Of a stretch of DNA of 9,398 bases, positions 1-6,434 are shown one piece after another; positions within the stretch are counted from its first letter, which is position 1, and every line of letters begins with the position of its first letter. The position numbers and the translations under genes are program-made. The stretch is from JAJTHY01 sp964458795 (GTDB taxonomy: Bacteria > Pseudomonadota > Alphaproteobacteria > Rickettsiales > Midichloriaceae), in the NCBI GenBank assembly GCA_964458795.1, contig CAYWJW010000059.1, positions 1 through 9,398 on the forward strand, written 5' to 3'. Under the pieces are notes generated by a model. That model saw only the letters and a list, made by a program, of their open reading frames with translations, was not told the origin of the DNA and did no database searches.

Positions 1-430
1 TTGCTCTATGCTTGTATTGTATCTCTATAGTATTTCCATTTGAAAAGGTTATTTTTTTGCCTTCATATCGCCCAATATAATTTTTATCTGAAATTATATT
101 TATTAATTTCTTTTCTTCTTTATCAGTGAGTTTAACAATAGTTCCTTCAAAAAATTTAAGCAAACCTCGCTTTTTCTCAATTATCTCGCTAAGTTCATCA
201 TTGGGATTTTCTATCTTAATAAAGCTTCTACACTTAAATAAATAATCTCCATTACCTGATTTATACGCAGATATTAGATTTCTATTCCCCTTTACTGCTT
301 GATACTTCGACAAATCATACCCCCAAACATCAGGATACGGTGGGTATTGTTTATTAGAAGCACTAATATCAGTAGCTGAAGCTAGAAATGGGTTTAAGAG
401 TAATATGATGGCAATAAATTTTAATAGCAT
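1..430 (-). CDS. Secreted protein of unknown function, tandem paralogue (3' end outside window)
   Basis: The frame starts at the ATG read leftward from 430 and stays open to the window edge (143 codons visible). A GAGGGG ribosome site lies 7 bases before the ATG. The start region reads MLLKFIAIILLLNPFLASA, a signal peptide with a likely cleavage after A-S-A, so the product should be exported. The mature part begins TDISASNKQYPPYPDVWGYD and aligns residue for residue with the gene just upstream at 447-1367. Shared blocks include LLKFFEGT and KITFSNG. The 16-base gap to that gene's stop codon suggests one transcript. The first ~44 codons are about 92% identical in DNA to the neighbour; the rest is more diverged. 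I do not recognise a named family. A periplasmic or surface location is inferred from the signal peptide only. Confidence 0.82.
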   Translation of the reverse strand, partial: MLLKFIAIILLLNPFLASATDISASNKQYPPYPDVWGYDLSKYQAVKGNRNLISAYKSGNGDYLFKCRSFIKIENPNDELSEIIEKKRGLLKFFEGTIVKLTDKEEKKLINIISDKNYIGRYEGKKITFSNGNTIEIQYKHRA

Positions 431-446
431 GTTTTGCCCCTCAATA

Positions 447-1367
447 TTAGTTGTTATAATTCTTTATTATGTAATCCATAAGTCCATCATGTAACCCTTG
501 TATCCATGGGATTTTTTTATCAGTAACTTCCAAATAAATATCATTGACAACTTTATGCGGTATTACAAATAAGTTACGTTTCAATATCCTACCATCTCTT
601 GTCTTAAAATTTACTTTTGGATTAAACTTTGTCTTAAAATTCTGATCAAATCTAGCGATTATATTATAATTCCTCTTATACAAAATAAAAGTATCATCTT
701 CTAGCTTAATCATCTTTCCAGAAAGTGAAAATAGCTGCTTATAAATGTATCCATCATAACTTGGAAAGCCGCAGCCATCAATTGCACCTTCTGCAGTCCA
801 CTCCTCAACTTTGCTTACTGTTGGCGTTGCTATTATTACTGAATATTCCCCCAGCTCATTACCTTTTTCATCTTTTTTTATAAAAGAAACTTCCCGTATT
901 GTCTCACCATCACATGCTTTCGGTCTATTAAACTTGTATTCTATCTCTATAGTATGCCCATTTGAAAAGGTTATTTTTTCGCCTGAGTCTCGCCATACCT
1001 CACTTTTACCTGAAAGTGTACTCATGTATTTTTCTTCTTGATCAGTAAGTCTGGCAACAGTTCCTTCAAAAAATTTAAGCAAACCTAGCTTTTTTTCAAT
1101 TGTTACTTTTTTGTTATGTTCATCATTGGAATCTTCCATCTTGATAAAGTTTCTAAACTCAAACCAATAATCTCCATTATCTACTTTATACGCAAATATC
1201 AGATTTTTATTCTCCTTTACTGCTTGATACTTCGACAAATCATACCCCCAAATATCAGGATATGGTGGGTATTGTTTATTGGAGGCGCCAATATCAGTAG
1301 CTAAAGCTAGGAATGGGTTTAAGAGTAGTATTATGGCAATATATTTTAATACCGTACTCTTTTTCAT
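447..1367 (-). CDS. Secreted protein of unknown function (full-length paralogue)
   Basis: This complete 306-residue protein has a clear N-terminal signal peptide: KK at 2-3, a hydrophobic stretch at about 8-22, and an A-L-A cleavage site near residue 24. The mature chain carries the block YPPYPDIWGYDLSKY at about 33-47 and is rich in charged and aromatic residues. It has no further membrane segment, and I see no catalytic motif. Only two cysteines are visible in the mature part (in KACDGE and DGCGF, about 152 and 199), which could form a disulfide after export. It is followed 16 bases later by a paralogue on the same strand, so the pair is a tandem duplication that is probably co-transcribed. 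The ATG is preceded only by a weak AGTGA ribosome site. Function unknown; export is inferred. Confidence 0.85.
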   Translation of the reverse strand: MKKSTVLKYIAIILLLNPFLALATDIGASNKQYPPYPDIWGYDLSKYQAVKENKNLIFAYKVDNGDYWFEFRNFIKMEDSNDEHNKKVTIEKKLGLLKFFEGTVARLTDQEEKYMSTLSGKSEVWRDSGEKITFSNGHTIEIEYKFNRPKACDGETIREVSFIKKDEKGNELGEYSVIIATPTVSKVEEWTAEGAIDGCGFPSYDGYIYKQLFSLSGKMIKLEDDTFILYKRNYNIIARFDQNFKTKFNPKVNFKTRDGRILKRNLFVIPHKVVNDIYLEVTDKKIPWIQGLHDGLMDYIIKNYNN

Positions 1368-1430
1368 TTATATCACTTTATTGATTTGCTGAATCCTATA
1401 ACTTATTATTATGGTTTACAATACATTATC

Positions 1431-1454
1431 TTATGCAATGCCGTACATGCATAA
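1431..1454. repeat. Short inverted repeat between aldolase and secreted-protein genes
   Basis: TTATGCA at 1431-1437 is repeated inverted as TGCATAA at 1448-1454 with a 10-base spacer. It lies in the 118-base gap between the aldolase stop and the start of the secreted-protein gene. It may be an operator or a weak terminator; no T-tract follows on either strand. Confidence 0.3.
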
Positions 1455-1485
1455 AATATTCGTTTGCATCCCTTATTCTTTGAAA

Positions 1486-2415
1486 TCAAGTTTTGCCACG
1501 ATATATATCGATAACATTGTTTAGCATTTTTAAAGCTGCTTCCCTAGGGCGTTGGAAAGTGTTGCGGCCAATTATCGACCCATTGCCTCCACCATCCCTT
1601 ATGCTGCGTACTTCATTTAAAATCTCAGAGTCAGATTTGCCGGTTCCACCTGAAAACACAACTATTCGTTTACCGTTAAAACTAGATTGCATAACATGGG
1701 CGATCCTCTCAGCTAAAGTAGCACGACTTATTTTATACGATTCATATACTTTAGCTGCAGCTTCTTGTTCAATGAAGTCAGTAGGAGGCTTAACCTTAAT
1801 GATGTTTGCACCCATCAAAGCAGCCATATGCGCAGCATACGCTATGCTGTCTAGCGCTGTTTCACCATCCTTGCTCAATTCTCCACCTCTAGGGTATGAC
1901 CATATAACCACAGCAAGACCATAAGACTTAGCTTCTTCGCCTAAAGCCGTGATCTCTTCCATCATCTCATATCCGCGCTCAGAACCGGGATATATAGTAA
2001 ATCCAACTGCAGAGCAACCAAGTCTTAGTGCGTCTTTAACCGATGCTGTTATAGCCTGATCAGCCGCCTTGCCTGCACTTGTTAAGGAGTTGGCACTATT
2101 GAGCTTTAAAATTGTCGGTATACATCCTGCAAATTTGTCAGCACCCATCTCTAGCATTCCAAGCGGGGCTGCATATGCATTTAAACCGGCATCAATTGCA
2201 AGTTCATAATGATATAGCGGATCATACGCCGCTGGGTTTGGAGCAAAACTTCTCGCAGGGCCATGTTCAAAGCCCTGATCCACTGGCAATATAAGCAGTT
2301 TTCCAGTCCCTCCCAGCTTCCCATTCATAAGAATATGGGCCAATTTTGAGATAACTCCCGGGTTCTCCGAAGAATAATTACTTAAAATTCCTTTTACTAC
2401 TTTAGTAAGTTTCAT
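1486..2415 (-). CDS. fbaB: Class I fructose-bisphosphate aldolase (DhnA/FbaB type)
   Basis: This 309-residue protein should cleave fructose-1,6-bisphosphate to dihydroxyacetone phosphate and glyceraldehyde-3-phosphate (or run in reverse) through a lysine Schiff base in the cytosol. Motifs follow the archaeal-type class I family in order. LPVDQGFEHG at 43-52 holds the conserved Asp46. IWSYPRG at 171-177 holds Tyr174. ANIIKVKPP at 203-211 holds the Schiff-base lysine, Lys207 by alignment with LsrF-type IIK motifs, though Lys209 is close by. FSGGTGKSD at 254-262 and IIGRNTFQRP at 281-290 are the phosphate-binding loops. Length and motifs are complete. No clear ribosome site precedes the ATG at 2415, so a leaderless or weakly initiated message is possible. 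It is divergent from iscX. In Rickettsiales that retain it, this enzyme is thought to serve gluconeogenic supply of pentose phosphates; that role here is inferred. Confidence 0.93.
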   Translation of the reverse strand: MKLTKVVKGILSNYSSENPGVISKLAHILMNGKLGGTGKLLILPVDQGFEHGPARSFAPNPAAYDPLYHYELAIDAGLNAYAAPLGMLEMGADKFAGCIPTILKLNSANSLTSAGKAADQAITASVKDALRLGCSAVGFTIYPGSERGYEMMEEITALGEEAKSYGLAVVIWSYPRGGELSKDGETALDSIAYAAHMAALMGANIIKVKPPTDFIEQEAAAKVYESYKISRATLAERIAHVMQSSFNGKRIVVFSGGTGKSDSEILNEVRSIRDGGGNGSIIGRNTFQRPREAALKMLNNVIDIYRGKT

Positions 2416-2442
2416 ATAATACGTACATTAGAATAAGTTTGG

Positions 2443-2472
2443 TTGAACTAAAGTTATAGGTCAACTTATCAT
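2443..2472 (+). promoter_or_regulatory. Candidate iscX promoter
   Basis: TTGAAC at 2443-2448 and TATCAT at 2467-2472 are 18 bases apart, 20 bases before the iscX ATG. An inverted GTTGA...TCAAC pair (2442-2465) overlaps the spacer and could be an operator for the divergent fbaB-iscX region. Pattern only. Confidence 0.35.
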
Positions 2473-2492
2473 TAAAGTAAATATGGTTGGTT

Positions 2493-2687
2493 ATGAATTG
2501 GACACAAATATATGACATCGCAATAGCACTGGAAGAACAATTCCCACAAGTAGACATTGTTACCATTAGGTTCACAGATTTGCAAAAATATGTAGTATCT
2601 CTCGATGGCTTCAGCGATGACATAAGCAGGTGTAACGAAAAAATATTAGAAGCGATCCAACAAGCTTGGTTAGATGAGAGAAACTAA
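2493..2687 (+). CDS. iscX: IscX, Fe-S cluster assembly regulator/adaptor
   Basis: This 64-residue acidic protein matches IscX (YfhJ) along its whole length. It has the W-T-x-x-x-D-I-A-x-A-L start, F-P-Q-V-D with VxxRFTDL in the middle (about 18-30), a second-half F-x-D-D, and the NEKILEAIQQAWLDE tail. E. coli IscX (66 residues) has the same tail pattern. IscX binds the cysteine desulfurase IscS and iron and tunes cluster synthesis. I chose the ATG at 2493; an in-frame TTG at 2487 would add two residues but is not family-like. No strong ribosome site is visible. It is normally the last gene of the isc operon, but here it is separate and its stop codon overlaps the start of a PAP2 gene (TAATG), so the two are probably translated together. 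Confidence 0.9.
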   Translation: MNWTQIYDIAIALEEQFPQVDIVTIRFTDLQKYVVSLDGFSDDISRCNEKILEAIQQAWLDERN

Positions 2688-3487
2688 TGGATGCAGTAAG
2701 TGGTACAGACTTGTTAGACTATTTTTTTAAGACCTTCCTTTTACTATCTAACTTTGCTTTTTTAGGTCCTCTGCTTATTTTTGGCATATATTGTGTGGAT
2801 AGAAAAGCCTTTCTTAATGTAATGATCGTGTGTTTTTTAACCGCTTTCATTAACATATTTCTAAAATCTATATGGCAGACACCACTAGACCCGTCTTTAG
2901 GACACCAAGGATGGGCCTTTCCAAGTGGCCACACACAATTTAACTTGGTTTTATGGCTTATGCTCATCTACCAAATCCGAAAATTATGGATTGCTCTTAT
3001 TGCTATTATAATCTCTATCACATCATACTTTGGCATGGTGCATTTCCACTACCATGATTGGTACGATATCTATGGTGGCATTTTCTTCGGCATCTTGACC
3101 TTCCTACTATTTGTGTTATGGGATTATTTCTTTAAAAATCGGCAGCTTGCGCTTTCCATCGCGGGTTTTATTATCTCGCTGCTTGTACTTATAATACTAC
3201 CCTCACAGCCACATAATTACCTATGGCTGTTTATGTATTTAGGTATGTATACAGGAACAATACTATATCTATTACTTGAACGCTTTAAGTGCTTTACTAT
3301 AACTTCCAAACTAAGCGGCCGCCGTTTAGCAGAACTGTTACTGGCCTTAGCATTTATGTATGCGATCAACTTACCAAATAGCGATTCTCAAGCTATAGCA
3401 TACCTAAAAGGCTTAGCGCTTACTACCATGGGGTTACTTGTGATACCTTATCTAGCTAAAACGCCGCTATTGAGAAAGAATAGTTAA
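2687..3487 (+). CDS. PAP2-superfamily polytopic membrane protein (divergent phosphatase motifs)
   Basis: This 266-residue inner-membrane protein has about eight or nine hydrophobic segments (roughly 17-37, 42-60, 84-96, 100-117, 128-146, 155-172, 178-197, 215-230, 240-257). The central region follows the PAP2 lipid-phosphatase plan. Lys60 opens motif 1, FPSGHTQ at 78-84 is motif 2 with His82, and HYHDWYDIYGG at 121-131 fits the H-x3-D of motif 3 (His123, Asp127). The arginines expected in motif 1 (K-x6-RP) and motif 3 (SR-x5-H) are not present, so activity may be altered. Substrates could be undecaprenyl pyrophosphate or phosphatidate-type lipids, but this is not decided by sequence. Its ATG overlaps the iscX stop by one base, and its own stop overlaps that of the convergent csaA gene. 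Confidence 0.82.
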   Translation: MDAVSGTDLLDYFFKTFLLLSNFAFLGPLLIFGIYCVDRKAFLNVMIVCFLTAFINIFLKSIWQTPLDPSLGHQGWAFPSGHTQFNLVLWLMLIYQIRKLWIALIAIIISITSYFGMVHFHYHDWYDIYGGIFFGILTFLLFVLWDYFFKNRQLALSIAGFIISLLVLIILPSQPHNYLWLFMYLGMYTGTILYLLLERFKCFTITSKLSGRRLAELLLALAFMYAINLPNSDSQAIAYLKGLALTTMGLLVIPYLAKTPLLRKNS

Positions 3488-3822
3488 TGAAGCTTCTTAC
3501 CATTTGGAACTTTAGGGTCAGAATTTATCAGACAGATCGCGCCAGCAGCATCGGAAAATCCAACTAGCAAGAACTGAGATAAGAAGCCTGCAATGTTCTT
3601 TTCTCCTAGATTTACACATCCTACTATCCCGCGGCCCATTAAGTCTGCTGGCGTGTAATGCGCTGTTATTTGCGCAGATGTCTGAAGCACACCTATTTCA
3701 GCTCCAAAATCTGCCCAAACTTTATAGGCTGGCTTTTTAGCTCGTGGAAACTCTTCCACTTTTATAATAGTACCCGATCGTAGTTCTACACTTTCAAATT
3801 CTTCATATGTTATTGTTCTCAT
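3484..3822 (-). CDS. csaA: CsaA-type tRNA-binding protein
   Basis: This 112-residue cytosolic protein consists of one OB-fold tRNA-binding domain, the usual length for CsaA (about 110). Recognisable blocks are SVELRSGTIIKVEEFPRAKK (about 11-30), YKVWADFG (33-40), VLQTSAQIT (45-53), the VGCVNLGEKNIAGFLSQFLLV stretch at about 67-87, and the family tail with NSDPKVPNGKKLH (100-112). CsaA proteins bind tRNA and have chaperone or secretion-related activity in Bacillus; the exact role in alphaproteobacteria is unclear. The start is well supported by an AAAGGAG ribosome site (minus strand of 3829-3835) six bases before the ATG. Its stop overlaps the convergent PAP2 gene by four bases. Confidence 0.92.
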   Translation of the reverse strand: MRTITYEEFESVELRSGTIIKVEEFPRAKKPAYKVWADFGAEIGVLQTSAQITAHYTPADLMGRGIVGCVNLGEKNIAGFLSQFLLVGFSDAAGAICLINSDPKVPNGKKLH

Positions 3823-3863
3823 AAGGGACTCCTTTAAAAATTTTAAGTATCATATATAAATTA

Positions 3864-3889
3864 TTTCCACTTGTTTTAACAGGTGGAAA
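3864..3889. repeat. Hairpin upstream of csaA
   Basis: TTTCCACTTG (3864-3873) pairs with CAGGTGGAAA (3880-3889) across a TTTTAA loop, with one G-T wobble. It sits about 42-67 bases before the csaA start, where it could end transcription coming from the Fic gene or act as an operator. No T-tract follows on the minus strand. Confidence 0.4.
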
Positions 3890-3916
3890 CAGGGGCTTTT
3901 CTAGTCCCAAGCATTG

Positions 3917-3941
3917 TCATGCTTAATTTATTTCAGGATGA
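3917..3941. repeat. Degenerate REP-like palindrome
   Basis: TCATGCTTAA and TTTCAGGATGA form an imperfect inverted repeat in the gap between csaA and the Fic gene. A T-rich run (3942-3954) follows on the plus strand, where no gene needs a terminator. The TCATNC ends resemble the better hairpin found after ispG. Confidence 0.35.
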
Positions 3942-3969
3942 ATTTTTCTTTTTAAGCACACTTTTCTTA

Positions 3970-4044
3970 TCTTATATTTATATTATATATGACAAGTTTT
4001 GCCCACGGAAGTCCCTGAGGAAAAATATTTTACATCCTTCTAAG
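3970..4044. repeat. Diverged ~75-bp interspersed repeat, copy A
   Basis: The segment shares three collinear blocks with 8369-8446: TCTTATATTTAT at the left end, GGAAGTCCCT in the middle, and a TCTAAG-type right end preceded by an ACAT. Spacings agree within one or two bases (37 versus 39, 32 versus 33). Its right end enters the Fic gene and encodes that protein's last four residues and stop. Confidence 0.5.
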
Positions 4045-5049
4045 CCTAGTAGAACTAGGGTTTTCTGTCTCTTTGGTTATTTTCACTCTTATTTCTTCTA
4101 GAGTGAGCCGTTCACCTTTTAGCTTCTTAATCCGGTTGCATCTAGTTATAGAATCTCTAGTATAAAGATGATAGCCAGACTCAGTAATCTCTGCTACATC
4201 CAACAAACCTTCTCTCGTCCAATGTCGAATGGTAGAAACTGATTCTCCTACTGCACTCGCCAACTCACCTATTTTAAACAAGTCATCAGTATCTACATCC
4301 ATACTTGCAGTTTCTCCATGTGCTGCTTTCAGATAAATGTTCAATGACCTATCAACAGCAAGCGCAATAATCTTCTCATAATCCTCAATAGATCCTCCCA
4401 ACTGTGCTTTTTCTAATGCACTGATGTACGCCAGACGATCTCGCTTACGTATAATCGCTGGAGGATAACCATACACCATGAGAAGTAGATTCATCAATAA
4501 CCGAGCCGTACGTCCATTGCCATCTACAAATGGATGGATTGTCACAAGCCGATAATGCGCTTCTCCAGCAAATGCTACAGGATGTAGATTGTGCTTACCT
4601 GTAAGCCATTTCGTGAAATCACTCATAAGCTTTAGTACTTTGCGTGGATTAGGCATAACAACCGGTGAGCCTGAAATCCTAACTGGTACGTTGCGGTAGT
4701 GACCAGCATTATCATCATCAATACCCTTAAGGATAATATCGTGAATGGCAAGCACATCTTTTTCGTCAAGTTGAGAAAGTTTCTTTTGCACCAATGAATG
4801 CACGAAATCTAATGCGTGAGCATGATTGGTAGCTTCTAAATGTTCCTTAAGACTTTTCCCACCAACTGTTAGACCTTTTTCAATTACTACAGCTGTTTCA
4901 CGACGTGTAAGTGTGTTCCCTTCAATTGCATTACTGGTAAAAGTAAGCTCTACTCTAAACCAATCATCAAGATTACGGGTAAGTTCAGGCGGAAGTGGTC
5001 TAAGACCATCCAGCTCCAGTTTTTTCTCTGTTAATTTATCGTAGTTCAT
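4030..5049 (-). CDS. Fic-family AMPylase with inhibitory motif and C-terminal MerR-type domain
   Basis: This 339-residue protein has three parts. Residues 37-47 carry TFTSNAIEGNT, the (S/T)xxxE(G/N) inhibitory motif of class II Fic proteins, with Glu43 as the expected blocking residue. Residues about 70-240 form the Fic domain with an intact catalytic loop HPFVDGNGR (172-180); His172, Asp176 and Arg180 are present, and a flap around ISGSPVVMPNP (125-135) would position the target. Residues about 258-325 read FKIGELASAVGESVSTIRHW and onward, a MerR-like helix-turn-helix. The protein should transfer AMP (or another nucleotide) to a hydroxyl side chain of a target and may also bind DNA. The target is unknown. 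No small antitoxin gene flanks it, which fits the internal inhibitory motif. Its extreme C-terminus is encoded by repeat DNA. A promoter candidate lies just before the ATG. Confidence 0.9.
   Translation of the reverse strand: MNYDKLTEKKLELDGLRPLPPELTRNLDDWFRVELTFTSNAIEGNTLTRRETAVVIEKGLTVGGKSLKEHLEATNHAHALDFVHSLVQKKLSQLDEKDVLAIHDIILKGIDDDNAGHYRNVPVRISGSPVVMPNPRKVLKLMSDFTKWLTGKHNLHPVAFAGEAHYRLVTIHPFVDGNGRTARLLMNLLLMVYGYPPAIIRKRDRLAYISALEKAQLGGSIEDYEKIIALAVDRSLNIYLKAAHGETASMDVDTDDLFKIGELASAVGESVSTIRHWTREGLLDVAEITESGYHLYTRDSITRCNRIKKLKGERLTLEEIRVKITKETENPSSTRLRRM
4045..4059. repeat. 6-bp-stem palindrome inside the Fic 3' end
   Basis: CCTAGT-AGA-ACTAGG encodes the residues around PSSTRL at the Fic C-terminus. 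On the plus strand it is followed by GTTTTCTGTCT. It adjoins repeat copy A and may be the edge of an inserted element or a small terminator-like structure. Confidence 0.35.
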
Positions 5050-5057
5050 ATCTATAA

Positions 5058-5086
5058 AGTATAAAGTATAACGTAATGGTTTTCAA
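5058..5086 (-). promoter_or_regulatory. Candidate promoter of the Fic gene with direct repeats
   Basis: On the minus strand TTGAAA (5086-5081) and TATACT (5063-5058) are 17 bases apart. The start codon follows eight bases after the -10 box, so the message may be leaderless. The -10 region is a tandem repeat (two AGTATA units 7 bases apart, 5058-5070), a possible binding site for the protein's own MerR-type domain; that is inference. Confidence 0.42.
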
Positions 5087-5120
5087 GATATATTGCAACT
5101 ATTACCTCCCAATTTATCGA

Positions 5121-5149
5121 TTGCCACTTAAAGCATTGGCTGGTATAAT
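5121..5149 (+). promoter_or_regulatory. ispG promoter
   Basis: TTGCCA at 5121-5126 and TATAAT at 5144-5149 are separated by exactly 17 bases. TGG directly before the -10 box makes an extended -10. Transcription would start near 5156, giving a leader of about 21 bases to the ATG at 5177. This is the best sigma-70 promoter in the window. Confidence 0.65.
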
Positions 5150-5176
5150 TCTCATATTTTAATGCAGGATGTACTA

Positions 5177-6418
5177 ATGGTAGCACTAGCACAAATTAAC
5201 AGAAGAATTACCAGGCAAATGGTTGTTGGCAATATAACCATAGGTGGTGGCGCTCCTGTGCGGGTTCAGTCAATGACAGATACTGACACTGCGGACGTTC
5301 TAAAAACTGCAGAACAAATTATGACCCTTGCTAGGGCTGGATCCGAGCTTGTGCGCATCACGGTCAACAATGAGGCAGCTGCTTCTGCAGTGCCCCAAAT
5401 CAAAAAGATTTTGATAGACAAAGGCTTTGGCGATGTGCCCATAGTTGGTGATTTTCATTACAATGGCCACACCTTACTAGAAAAATTTCCGGAGTGCGCA
5501 GTGGCACTAGATAAATACCGCATTAACCCTGGTAACGTTGGCTTTGGAGAAAAGCATGATCCACAATTTAAAATGATTGTGGACAAGGCTATCGAGCATA
5601 ACAAGCCTGTTAGGATCGGTGTTAATTGGGGTAGCTTGGATCAAGATCTTGCCACCAAAATGATGGATGACAATGCGCGTCTTGCAGATCCAAAAGATGC
5701 CGATGAAATATTGCGCGAAGCGCTTATTGTTTCTTCTATTACCAGCGCAGACAAAGCAGTTGAATACGGGCTTGCACCTGAAAAAATCTGTATTTCCTGC
5801 AAGGTAAGTCGCGTGCAAGACTTAGTTGCCGTTTACCGCGAACTTTCCAAGCGTTGCGATTACGCATTACACTTAGGCCTTACTGAAGCTGGTATGGGCA
5901 GTAAGGGCATTGTAGCTTCTAGTGCAGCACTTGCTATTTTGCTTCATGAAGGTATTGGTGATACAATACGTGTATCTTTGACTCCAGAGCCTGGTGCACC
6001 GCGCGAGAAAGAAGTTATAGTAGCGCAAGAAATTTTACAGACCAATGGCATCCGCTCTTTCACCCCACTTGTGTCTTCATGCCCAGGGTGCGGCAGAACC
6101 ACCAGCAGCTTCTTCAGAGAACTAGCAGATAGCATCCAAGGCTTTATCCGCATGCAAATGCCTGAGTGGAAGACTCTCTATCCAGGAGTTGAAAACCTAA
6201 ACATCGCAGTTATGGGCTGCATAGTGAATGGGCCAGGTGAAAGCAAACACTCTGATATCGGAATAAGTTTACCAGGTAGTGGAGAATCACCAGTCGCACC
6301 TGTATTCATTGATGGTCAAAAGGCTCACACACTAAGAGGTGATACTATAGCTGAGGATTTTAAGAGGATCCTATGCGATTATATTGAAGCTCGCTTTGGC
6401 AGCAAGAAAGCTGCCTAG
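5177..6418 (+). CDS. ispG: 4-hydroxy-3-methylbut-2-enyl diphosphate synthase (IspG/GcpE)
   Basis: IspG makes HMBPP from methylerythritol cyclodiphosphate in the MEP isoprenoid pathway, using a [4Fe-4S] cluster. The 413-residue product contains the N-terminal VQSMTDTDT block (about 30-38), VRITVNN (59-65), a TIM-barrel core with GVNWGSLD (148-155), and the cluster ligands SSCPGCGR (Cys302, Cys305) and MGCIVNGPGE (Cys348, Glu355). All expected ligands are present. I chose the ATG at 5177 because AGGA (5166-5169) lies seven bases before it; an in-frame ATG at 5162 would add five residues but has no ribosome site and falls almost at the predicted transcript start. It is divergent from the Fic gene, with its own strong promoter, and is followed by a hairpin. 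A retained MEP pathway argues against the genus Rickettsia itself, which lost it. Confidence 0.97.
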   Translation: MVALAQINRRITRQMVVGNITIGGGAPVRVQSMTDTDTADVLKTAEQIMTLARAGSELVRITVNNEAAASAVPQIKKILIDKGFGDVPIVGDFHYNGHTLLEKFPECAVALDKYRINPGNVGFGEKHDPQFKMIVDKAIEHNKPVRIGVNWGSLDQDLATKMMDDNARLADPKDADEILREALIVSSITSADKAVEYGLAPEKICISCKVSRVQDLVAVYRELSKRCDYALHLGLTEAGMGSKGIVASSAALAILLHEGIGDTIRVSLTPEPGAPREKEVIVAQEILQTNGIRSFTPLVSSCPGCGRTTSSFFRELADSIQGFIRMQMPEWKTLYPGVENLNIAVMGCIVNGPGESKHSDIGISLPGSGESPVAPVFIDGQKAHTLRGDTIAEDFKRILCDYIEARFGSKKAA

Positions 6419-6434
6419 ACTTCATTAGCTTTAG

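Noticed and set aside
1493..1924. Long plus-strand open frame opposite the aldolase
   Set aside because: It lies inside a well-supported gene on the other strand, has no ribosome site, and its translation shows no recognisable motif.
2402..2623. Minus-strand open frame overlapping iscX
   Set aside because: It is antisense to the clearly conserved iscX and overlaps the aldolase start; no ribosome site.
3917..3954. Rho-independent terminator on the plus strand
   Set aside because: The stem is imperfect and the only plus-strand gene upstream ends 430 bases earlier, beyond a gene on the opposite strand.
3883..4101. Plus-strand open frame in the csaA-Fic gap
   Set aside because: It is made of repeat DNA and the reverse of the Fic tail, with no ribosome site or motif.
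3484..5049. Fic and csaA as a toxin-antitoxin pair
   Set aside because: CsaA is a housekeeping tRNA-binding protein, the gap is 207 bases with repeats and a separate ribosome site, and the Fic protein carries its own inhibitory motif.
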